Positions 54,238-64,000 of a stretch of DNA of 64,000 bases are shown here, one piece after another. Within the stretch, counting starts at the first letter, position 1. The number at the start of each line of letters is the position of its first letter. The translations under genes and the position numbers were made by a program. Source of the DNA: Chrysaora quinquecirrha (Eukaryota > Cnidaria > Scyphozoa > Semaeostomeae > Pelagiidae); the NCBI GenBank assembly GCA_014526335.1, contig JACTAT010000037.1, forward strand, positions 10,514,214 through 10,578,213. The letters are read 5' to 3'. The notes under the pieces are model-generated. The model did not search any database. It saw only the letters and a list, made by a program, of their open reading frames with translations, and was not told the origin of the DNA.

Positions 54238-57200
54238 ATGTCTTGCCGACTTTTGCAGAGAAATAAAATTGCTCAGCTTGATAAAATAACAACTTTTCTA
54301 AATAAGAAAGATGATGGCCTAAATGCTCCAAATCAAAGTGAAGGTAAAAACTATAGGGTAGCCTTGTACCTGTAAAAAGACCACGTGTGATTTGTTTTGT
54401 TGTATTTAGTGTTAAGGAGTTAAGGTAAAGTTTTGGACAGGGTTTTAGGGCTAGGGTTTTGATTATGAGTTTTATATCAAAGAAAAGCGGAAGGGAGATT
54501 TTTTGTTTTGAAATTAACTAAACTTGTACATACTAGATATTATGATATATTGAAAAAAAACTGTTGCAAAGACATCGATTTCAGGTCAGTGACCCCAAGA
54601 ATAAAGCTCTGTACTACTGTTATGGTTTTCTCCTTAGGTCCAAATTTTGAACTACGAAATGAGTCCCTTTAAAAATTTTGAACAAAAATATACTTCAACA
54701 GGTACCAGACTCAAATTTGAATCATCAAAAATGCGAATCTTTTTCCAATGACATTTAAGTGCATTATGTTATTAACAAAATTTCAAGGCTGCATTCCATT
54801 TTCTTCTTAGGCCTGAAGAGGCCTTCAGCATGGGGAAAACAATTCCTATTGTTTCTGGTGTAGATGTAAATACTGTTGGTGTAACCTCTGGTGCCAGGTT
54901 TACACAGAATGTGCCCCAGTTTGAGAAGATCAGGCATTCTACTCATTGATTAGAATATTAACAAACATATTTCAGGCACAATTATACAGTGTTATGTTTT
55001 CTTATGAAGCACTATTATTATTATAATTATTCAAAATCTTTATACAGGATTACATTTCAATTGTACATACATTGCTAATAACATTAGTCAATCAGCTGGC
55101 ATGATTTTACTACTCACCTGGCTGAATCAAGCAAAATATAGCTCAAAAGATAGCTGTTTAGGACCTTGAATAAGAAAAATGATTTTGAAAATGGTAGCCT
55201 AGCGGGGAAATCGGGGGCAAAAGTTTCAGAAGTGGCTGCGGAAGAGAAAATACAGTTTTCATCTTATATCTATCTGCAAGGCTTTGAAAAAAGAAGTAAA
55301 CAAACTTTCCAAGAACAAGCAATCAGACCCTTTTAATGAGATTCCTAGAGTTGATGCAGTGAAAAGCTCAACGCACTTCAGTGTAAAAATATCTGAAAGG
55401 AACAGATCTCAAAAGTTCAACATGATTCAAATCAAGATAACTTCTGGAATAAATGGAAGAAGGAATTTGATGAAAATATCTCACAAAACCCATGGCAATT
55501 CAGGATAGTCTAATATGGGAAGACTAGTAAAAAAAAGCTTTTTGCATCGGATGAATTAGAAGGTACTGGACAATACTTTGAGACAGCTAATAGTGTTAAT
55601 AGTGATAAACCAATGCTATCCAAGGAAATGGATAATAAAGAATTCTCTAAAGCTGTTGGAAAATTGAAAAACAAAAAAGCTTTGGGATTTGACGGTATAT
55701 AAGCAATAAAATGATAAGAAATAGCCCTTGCGACCTGTTTTAATTGATAAAAATGACATTTAACTTGGTCCTTACAACAGGAACAATGCCTAAAACTTGG
55801 TGCAAAGGACTTATTACGCAAATAAACATGTTGAGCGTAGAAAGGAATAGAATGGTGGTATGTCTGAAAATTTAAAAATGATCGGCAAAATTCTATGAAG
55901 TCAAAAAGCACAATTCTTCAAAGATGAGTGCTGAATCTGATGTATATCAAAGCGATTTGATAGACAGTGCCGGGTGGTGAAAAGTAATTCAAGCCCTGAA
56001 AGTGCCAGGTTCTAGAAATTTCTGTCTGATCAAGCTATCAATCGAATGATACCATTCCTTGCATAAATGAATGGTTTCGTCCCAGGCTGGGAAGAAATCA
56101 CATTTGGCTACCAATTGTTAAAATGATAGAATGCCATAAGTTGCGCTGAATACATTCACAAACCGTAGCTGAGCGAGAGAGTATATAAGAAGAAATGGAA
56201 GAAGTTACCCGTTGTGATTTTCCGTGTTACGGACGGTGAAGCAAATTCTTCACGAATTCAAGATGGTTTTCCTATTTAGCTTATTCATAATCATATCTGA
56301 TATCTAGGGATATCTGAAAAAGGTACAGGTCCAAGTTCAACATTGAAAATGAGATAAATCTCTACGACCTTTTTTTAAGATTGAAGCACTTCTGGCCTTT
56401 CGCCGTGTTTCTTGTCAAACATTGAAAGGTTTTTAAGAATTTTCTTGCCAACTTTATGAAAAGAAGATCAGGGACACAAATCTTTTGCGATATAACCTCA
56501 ATAATACCGTTTCCTTATAGTATAACCAATTGTCAATAATAGCTATTTTGTAAAGAGCCAAATTTACATGCTCTGATATTTTGTATCCATTATTTTAAGA
56601 TTTCCAGCAGTTTCTTTACTACAAATGTTTCGCATTTAGGTCACTTTCTACGACGAATGACTCCAGAAATTTAGGGCTGTCATCTAAATCTTGCAAAAAA
56701 GCTGTAACCAAATAATATTGCTACAAGAAACAATTGCGGCTGCTTTGGCTGATGGACTTTAATTCACCGACTCGAACATTCCTTTACAAATTTTGATAAT
56801 ATCAGCCAGCAGTCATGATTCATGGGGGGAAGCGTGATAAAGAGTAAATTCGAAAACGGCAATATTTGTCTCAAAAAATGCCATTGTCCAGTAATTTTGC
56901 CCAAATTTCTAGAGTTTGTAATTAAAAGAAATAACCAGCACTCAGAGACGACTTTATATAAATGACCTTATATGGTAAAGGGTTACGTAACGTGACCAGT
57001 CAAGCTCCTGTTAAAATGAAAGATTAAGGCCTAAGCTCTTATCTTGGGTGTCTTCCTTGGCATTAAGGCTAGTATTACGAAGTTATGGCAAAGAAGAGTA
57101 TTTCTCATCCGTAGAGGCTTTTTACCGGAAGCGACAAGTTTACCCCCCCCCCCCATTTTCACCTTAAGCTACCATTTCCAAATGTCCATCATCATTTTTC

Positions 57201-60200
57201 ATTACCAGGGTTCTAAGAACTCTCTTTTGAGATATTTTTCGTTTGATTGGCCAGGTGGTGTCCTGTGAAAATAACGGTCAGATTTAAAAATAGGTAAAAA
57301 TATGTAACAAAGTTAAAAGTTATGTAAGGTAGTATGCAGGATACAATAATTTATTTACATTTTGAAATAATCAGTTGTAAGATCTCTAAAGGATGATAAA
57401 CTGTCAATTTCACGTTGTTCTGAAGGCAATGAATTATAGAGTTTCATTCCCACTATTACACAGCAAGATTTTGCAAGCTTAATATTTTTGGAATCTGCAG
57501 CATAAGTCTATTATTTCTTGTTGTTTTTTCGTGTTTCCTCATAACAAAAAAATTCTTGACTGGCATGACAGCATGTTTCTTCATTTCATTGTGTATAAGT
57601 GTTTGCTTTTTATGTTTTCTGAGTGATTCGGTTATCTAAAGATAATAGTTTTGAAAGCTGTGTGTTTGTCCGATTCATGTTGGTTGTGCAGCTATACAAA
57701 AGAGAAGGCAATAAAATCTTCTTGTAGACTCTCACAAGGGATTCTGGAGAAGATTATAATTAAGTGACGATTGCTGACATTTTATGGTAAAAGTACGATG
57801 GAAATTGGTACTAAAGTAGAGTATTTGGTCAAATATTGTGCCTATAAATACTTGTACTCTTTTGTGGAAGCAATTGTTTGGTGTTGTATTTGAGATTAAT
57901 GACGTCACTATGTTGATTTATTTTTTTGGGTGCAAAATAGCATGGACCCTGTCTTGCCTGCTTTCAGATTGATTACAAGTTCATTTCTGGCAAAACAATC
58001 TGCCATACTTCCTTAATCAGTATTAAGATCTTGTTGACTGTTAACATATGTTGTTCTGGATAAGTAGATGACTGTGTCATATGCATACATAACAGCTTTT
58101 GAAGTCTTAAATAGCTCTTGAAATCATTGAAATAGATAAGGAACATAATAGGCCCCAGAATAGACCCTTGGAGAACGCCACAGGTTAATGGGCACCGCTC
58201 AGATCTTTGACCATCGACTTGGTAAGACAATGATCGGTCGAAAGGGCAATCTTTGAACCAACACAGAGCATTTCCTGTTTTGCCTTTAAGATTCCATTTT
58301 CGAGATCAGGATAGAGTGGTTGAATATTTCGAACGCCTTGATAGATCGTCAGTCAGGAACAATGTAGCGAGCTCAGTTGAGCGCCCTTTTCTATATCTGA
58401 ATTAGTATTTTGACAGGATGTTGTTTTTCTCAACGTGCTTTGTTAGTTGGTCTTGGGTTGCTCGTTGAAGGATCTTTGAGATAGCTTGTCATTTCATCCT
58501 TCGCACCAACTTTATTCAGGGCTACAACCTTGGCAATTTTCCGATCATTTGGTACAGTGCTGGATTGGAGAGACAGGTTTATCATGAATGAAAGCGGGTC
58601 TGAGAGCACTGATGCGGCATCTTTTAACCTGGAGGTATTACCTGGAGGTATTTCAACAATGCCGGGTGCTTTCTTTCTCTTTAGGTTTTTCAGTTGGTTT
58701 TCACAAAATTTCTCGTTACGTGATTACAAGAACTTAAAAGTCAGCCAATCAACGTCTTTTCTGCCTTTCCTTGCTTTCCTTAACATTTTGTCGCGAGCAG
58801 CCATTGTGGTTTTGATTTCTGTAGACAGCAATGGCCAAAATCAGCCTTTTACTCGTTTCTTTGCCAATGGTGTATGGCGGTTTATGGTGACGAGTAAGAT
58901 TTTTTTAAGACTCTCACAGAATCTTTTACAATCGAACAGCAGTAAAGGGGTTTCCAATCATATGATCAAAGTTCCTTCGTGAAAATATCTGAATCATAAT
59001 CTTTATTATTGCGGGAAGTGATATCTCTCGGAGAATTTTTTATATTGCTTAACTTTTGTACAGTCATGATCACTTATGCTCAAAGAAAGGTATAACTTCT
59101 ATTTTTGATATGTTTAACGCCCTTTTTGATAACGATAAATCGATAACCGAACTTGAATCTCTGGTTGCTCTCGTGGGATCCTTTATAAGTTGTTTAAAAC
59201 CTTGACCTACAATTATCTCTTTTACATCACGATTTTCTGTTCTTTTGAGGTAATCGATATTAAGTTAAACTCTCCCAAAAGGATAACCTCGTTTTTGAGC
59301 TGTTGTTGTTTATTAACATCTCATTGAAGATGTCTTTTCAGTTTTTAGGTGGATATGATCTGGGAGCCTGTAGAAAGGCAACGGATTAGGATACCTTTCG
59401 CATTTTCAGGGCAGATTCCAATCCAAATACATGCAATATTTGCATTTTCGAGATCAGATCGATGAGTCCAATTTATGTTGTTCGGAATATACATCTGTAT
59501 ACCTCTGTTCAGTTTATGCAGGTTTTTTGATCATTTGGTGCATTAAACTCTTTTTGAAACCTGGTTCTTTTTTCAGGAAAAGAAGAAAAAGATGATGACC
59601 CTCAGGTACAGTATTTCCTACATTTATTCATGTAAATAGAAAAATTACTATCGTACTTCAATAACGTGTCAAGAAATTTATGTTTTGGAACCTGCCTTAC
59701 TTGAAAGCTTGTTTTTCATTACCTTGTAAAGAGGATGACCCGAATGACAGGTAAATCTGGTTGTTGAAGAGACGGTTGTTCTGTGCAAAGTGGCTTTTGC
59801 CAGAAGCCGGTGCATGAGTTGTACAATACGTTTCTTCAAAATTTAAACGCTACTCAAAAGCATGAAAAGAAGCAATAGAAAAGAGGAATTTAAAATAAAA
59901 AAAAAATCGGAAAAATTTGCATCAATCAAGTTTAAATATATGATTTATAGTGAATATTTATGTGTGGTAAATTTGTCCACAAATTATTCAAAAAATTTCA
60001 AAGCTACTAAGTGATTAGGTTATTATTTGTTGTTGAAATTATTTGTAATTGTTATTTGCAATATTGTTATTTGTAATTGCTGTTTGTAATATGTAATTTG
60101 TAATATTTAAATGTAATTTGATTAAGAATCTCTATGTTAAATGTTATGCCGCAGGGTTGCTATATATTTCCATGCTCCCTGTGGCATCGTCTTGTATAAC

Positions 60201-63200
60201 CTTTGTATGTTGATTGTAAATTTTATGGGAATATAAGAAAAAATTATTAGGTCACTATAGATATAACCGAACTGAGACAGACACAAACGGACACAAATAA
60301 TATAATTTCAGAAGTAATCAACAAAAACCCTATTATAACAGTGATGATGAAATATATGAAAAATCCATGTCATACTTAAATATTTGCAATATTTATGTCT
60401 CACGGATCATCCCAAGTAATTAGATTGATAGTTTGTTCATGTCCACGGTTTCTGATCTTCTGTTCGATCTCACTCATAGATTCACATCAACGCTCTCTCG
60501 CACATACTACCTTCTTTGAAGCATTTCATGACAATTTCATTGCAACTGAAGAATTGTTTTTCAAATTGTTTCACTCCCTCTATTTGGTGTCAAATTAGAC
60601 TTTTCCTGTTAAGATTGCTGGTAATGCTATTTCCATGGGGTCATATATTGCTGAAATGGTGCTTAAAAATCTCTTTTTGTCATTGGCGTCTCTTTCTTTT
60701 GAAAGACAATTGACTGACTTTCTTCCAATTTGTTCTACCTTATCTCAAGTATTTTCGTTTCAGTGCTCTTCAAATCCAAATTTAACTTTGCAAATGGCGC
60801 CTCACTGTTTGTTACTATTGGTTCTCCATCAAGCTCTGCTGCACTCGAGTGCCGCACAAGCTCGAAACCACAATCTGCAAATATTTAATCTGGTGTTTCT
60901 GTCATCTCTGCTACTTCTTCTAAATTGTTTCCTCCGAGGTGAACATAATCGACATCAATACCTTTAAATTTTCCTTTATACAATTTCAATGTGTACCATC
61001 CTTTTTCTTCTGAAAATGTTGTTGTAAATTTTCGATATCAATGGACTATGGCCTAGGCCCAAAATAATTCTTGTTAACACTAGGTTTGCTTTTTACTCTA
61101 AAGATCCAAAATCAACTCAAACCACAAAGCATCACGTTCACATTCGCGTATGATAATTTGTAAAAAGACTTGTTTGATATCTTCAGGTTATTTTAATTAA
61201 ATTTCCCGCAAAACTTGCTTGTGTGGGATATAATATTCTCAGCTTTGGGCTGTATTTGTGGCTACTTCTACTATCTCTTCTTTAAGCTGAGCATCACGTT
61301 CACGTTAACATTACACCCTTGTACTCTTTTGACATTTCTGGTTGTCTGTCCATCTTTCGTATAAGTGAGCTTGCTTCTGCTACTTGGTAATGAAGTTTCA
61401 TACTGTCAATCTGGTTTTCAATTCTTGATAGATACACTGCCTCTTGGTCTCTTTCGCAGTGATCTTCCAGGCCCAATACATCAAGACTACATCAAGTCCA
61501 TATAGTCCTCTTGAGAGGTTATTGTAAATCTTAGGGTAGCCTGTGTACTCCCCTGCCCGGGGAACATTATAGTACAGCCAAACGTTTTATACTCTGCGAT
61601 TGGTTGTCCACTTTGGTTGGCGTTGGTGTATTAATCATTGGCACTCAATGTCATGAGAACATGTAGTTTGTCTTTTGAATCATCATCCATCACCGCACCC
61701 TAAAGATTTGACTTTTCTTTAATTACTTTTCATATTCTGAGGTTTCTAATGTTAGAAGAACTTTTCGATCAACTTTATTTACTTCTGACCTGATCCAAAC
61801 TTTTCCCTTTACCGCATTGATTTGCATTTATTAAAACACATTCATCCTTTTGCTTGTTTTCTGCAGCATTTTCGACTTATATTCATGACGCACTGGATGA
61901 TACATCAGATACTGCTAGAGCCTGTATTTAACAATGCTCTACGCTTCATCCCCTCAACACAGACAGCAACAACTGGGTGTATAAGCTTTCTATGATTTTT
62001 ACTGCCAACAACTGATCCCCTTGTATTTTATCGCATATTGAGGCGTGGTGTCGTTTCATGGACTGTTGGAAGCGTGTTGTTGTTTACCTTTTTTATATAC
62101 TTTTTATTTTGATTTTTGTATGTCTCGTTAAGCCTGTTTCCATCAAGTCGTTGAGGGTCGTTGATGGTCTTTCAGTCTTTGCAAAAACCGAAATATACCG
62201 TCAGCAACTTTATGAAACCATTTAGACAAAATTTACAGGTTCTGTAAAAGACCGTCAAAGCCCCAGGGTGCTGGTATAGAAATCTGTTCTATCTCGGCTA
62301 CTCTTGTCAACGACTTTATGGTAATCTCGTGTGTGGCTGATTGACATCAAATCGAGCCATTTAAACTGTGAGCTGAACCTGAAACAAATAATCACAAATG
62401 GCGCCAAAAACAACAATACATCAACGATAATCAACATATCCCCCACCGTACTGCACATACATTACATGGATGTATTAACGGTAATAAAAGTGAATCATGT
62501 TCTTATTTTCATGATTTCTTGACCTTTGTCTTTTATTGGAAAGTGGAGGTATAGTTAGTTCATTCATGCTGTCAGATAATCTTTAAAATATCAAAAAGGA
62601 GTTTCATCAACCCAGTCGGTCGTTTCTTCATTCCAGTGCATTATTCTATTCTTAAATTCCTTCTTTTAATATTTAGTGTTTAAAAGATAGCCTCAGTTTG
62701 CCCCAAGGCTGATTTCTACTACAAAGTTTCTATGACAATTTATTTGTCAATAAGTTTAAGATAATAGTCACGTCGCTGAGGGACAGAAACAAGGGGTCAG
62801 ACTGCAAAATCGGTGGGCAATGCAAAAAAATGGTTTAAAACAAGCGCAAAAGCTTGTAGATAACAAATCAACTTGGTGGACAGCGCCAAATTACTTGTGT
62901 GGGTAATCCAACAGCATTTTGTGGATTCCCCATACAGTTTTTCATTTACTTCAAAATCTCGAAAATGTTCGAAATCCAAATTCACTGCATAAAAATTTAA
63001 ACTACTGCCAGAAAGGGCTTATTGAGTGCATTCAAAAGAGACCTTGTTTGTTAAATTTGAGCTCACCTGCCGGGAGTAATCGAAAGGTGAACTTTGAGTG
63101 CCCCCCTGCAATCTTGCGCGAGCGAGAAATTAATCGTGTTTGCAAGGGGGAACTCAGGTTTTACCAATCAATAACTCGGGAGGAGAGTGACCGATTTTCA

Positions 63201-63957
63201 AAAACAGCATATCTTCTGAATGTACTCTGCAAGCACTTTCTGACTGTTGTTTTCAATTTCTCATGCCCCGATTTTAAATTTGTGTCATTTTCAAGGTTTC
63301 GAAGTATATAGAAAAGTATACGGGAAAAGCACAAAATGCTGCCGGATTACAACCATAAGTAATTTGTAGAAGTCCAACAAGTTGATTTGTCATCTACAAG
63401 CTTTTGTGCTTGTTTTAAATCATTTTTTGCATTGCCCACAGATTTTGCATGCTGCTTTTACCATAGCGCCCTGACTATAAGAGCTCTTAAATCTCAACGG
63501 GCAGAACAGATAATGCTATCTTGAAAGCAAGCTTCAAGGTTAATGGAACTGGGAACTAGACATGCCAAAAATTCTCAAATTCTATTTGCTGAAGTGCTTG
63601 ACGGAAAAATGTACCTCAACCTTTTCGCCAAGAAACCTTTTACGATACAACTGTATACATTTTTCTACTGCGCATGTGCCATTATACTAAACTAATGACC
63701 GTGCTGAAAATTCATCTAATGGAGATTGGGCTTGATAAAAGCTTTTTCATAGCGTTCATGCATCGTTATAGTTTTGATTGTCGATAGACTACATGAAAGA
63801 ACTCAGTATTCCATTTAAGATAATAAAATCAATCTTTTTCTCTTACCATTTCAAGGAATGGAATTCTTGGTTATCAAACTGCATAATTGCTATTTCTCCG
63901 GCAGAGGATCTTCTTGCACTTGCTCAGGGGAAAAAGGCATTATTTTTAACAAGTACA
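54238..63957 (+). CDS. RAB3GAP2: Probable RAB3GAP2, first exons
   Basis: Three exons join in phase: 54,238-54,343 (ATG start, MSCRLLQRNKIAQLDKITTF, then GTAAAA donor), 59,577-59,605 (after TTTTTTCAG, KEEKDDDPQ) and 63,856 to about 63,957 (EWNSWLSNCIIAISPAEDLL, then ALAQGKKALFL). The last block resembles the N-terminal SWLQDCVLSLSP...MVIAREQKAVFL segment of animal RAB3GAP2, and the preceding acidic linker is also expected there. The product is the non-catalytic subunit of the Rab3GAP complex, acting on Rab3/Rab18 in membrane traffic. The rest lies right of the window. The last exon could end at 63,952 or 63,957. The first exon is assigned by phase and position only. Confidence 0.6.
55260..55960 (+). 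pseudogene. Decayed non-LTR retrotransposon RT fragment
   Basis: Plus-strand pieces read KLKNKKALGFDG (RT domain entry) and, in another frame, TGTMPKTWCKGLITQI, the next RT block of LINE proteins. Stops and frameshifts break the frame. It lies in the first intron of the RAB3GAP2-like gene. Confidence 0.65.
57300..59560 (-). pseudogene. Decayed LINE (CR1/L2/Jockey-like)
   Basis: On the minus strand, in order: an endonuclease-like piece near 59,400 (CIWIGICPENAKGILI), RT entry near 58,600 (STVPNDRKIAKVV), RT core at 58,150-58,200 (CGVLQGSILGPIMFLIY) and a C-terminal piece near 57,440 (LYNSLPSEQREIDSL). Frames are broken by several stops and shifts. The catalytic YxDD segment is degraded. The order APE-RT-C-term fits a CR1/L2-type LINE. 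Confidence 0.75.
60595..60990 (-). pseudogene. BEL/Pao-like Pol fragment (tentative)
   Basis: Minus-strand pieces ETPMTKR and, after a one-base shift, FLSTISAIYDPMEIALPAIL then TGK, resemble the block after the RT domain of BEL/Pao LTR retrotransposons. The sequence further upstream on that strand stays open for some 60 residues but is not recognised. No LTRs were found. Confidence 0.4.
61000..62790. other. Intron, nothing recognised
   Basis: AT-rich, with short frames only. It may contain more of the decayed retroelement on the minus strand up to about 61,480, but I cannot name it. Confidence 0.35.
62798..63462. mobile_element. MITE with 75-bp inverted ends
   Basis: Left CTGCAAAATCGGTGGGCAAT through AAATCAACTTG and its inverse at 63,376-63,462 are about 75 bp long. 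The interior is non-coding and without a recognised domain. No clear target duplication. Confidence 0.7.
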
Positions 63958-64000
63958 GTACCATTTTACATTTCATTTTGAGATTCATTGACACATTTCT

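Noticed and set aside
58530..58982. 150-residue plus-strand frame
   Set aside because: It is the opposite strand of the decayed LINE reverse transcriptase.

Overview
The window is nuclear DNA of an invertebrate animal, most likely a cnidarian of anthozoan type. It is AT-rich, the genes are split by introns with GT/AG borders, and most of the DNA is non-autonomous DNA transposons, foldback elements, SINEs, LINE remnants and satellite. The phylum is an inference from repeat style; no taxon marker proves it.

Host genes. (1) A plus-strand MCM8 gene (MCM-family AAA+ helicase of meiotic and homologous recombination) runs from an internal exon at 6,619 to its stop codon at 40,374; its 5' exons lie left of the window. 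Walker A, Walker B, sensor 1, the arginine finger and the C-terminal winged-helix exons can all be read. One expected exon, just after the LIRLTE motif, was not found, and two short linker exons do not join in phase. (2) The first exons of a probable RAB3GAP2 gene (non-catalytic subunit of the Rab3 GTPase-activating complex), plus strand, begin at 54,238 and leave the window on the right.

Region by region. 1-6,370: a decayed minus-strand gene with an SF3-type helicase domain, three exons, one frameshift and one stop, cut by a 4-kb long-inverted-repeat element that carries a hexamer minisatellite. 6,619-15,957: most MCM8 exons, a GAT microsatellite, a perfect foldback element and a tRNA-type SINE. 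15,958-28,151: a 12-kb MCM8 intron holding the most interesting object, an 8.3-kb palindromic element (17,557-25,853) with 6-bp target duplications and AG...CT ends. Each arm has clusters of heat-shock elements, CCAAT and CRE sites, and a near-identical 168-residue zinc-finger/acidic ORF. Its core is a decamer/undecamer satellite. A second palindrome with minisatellite arms follows (26,430-27,903). 28,267-39,325: about six tandem copies of a 1.7-2.1 kb unit; five of them carry two tRNA-like sequences. 39,355-40,374: last MCM8 exons. 40,375-54,237: intergenic, with a TTAA-flanked foldback element, other MITEs and two adjacent palindromes. 54,238-64,000: RAB3GAP2-like exons, with LINE and BEL/Pao-like remnants in the introns.

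A theme of the window is long inverted repeats: at least six independent ones, several with tandem repeats in the arms or loop. Everything here was read by eye; no alignment or database search was run.
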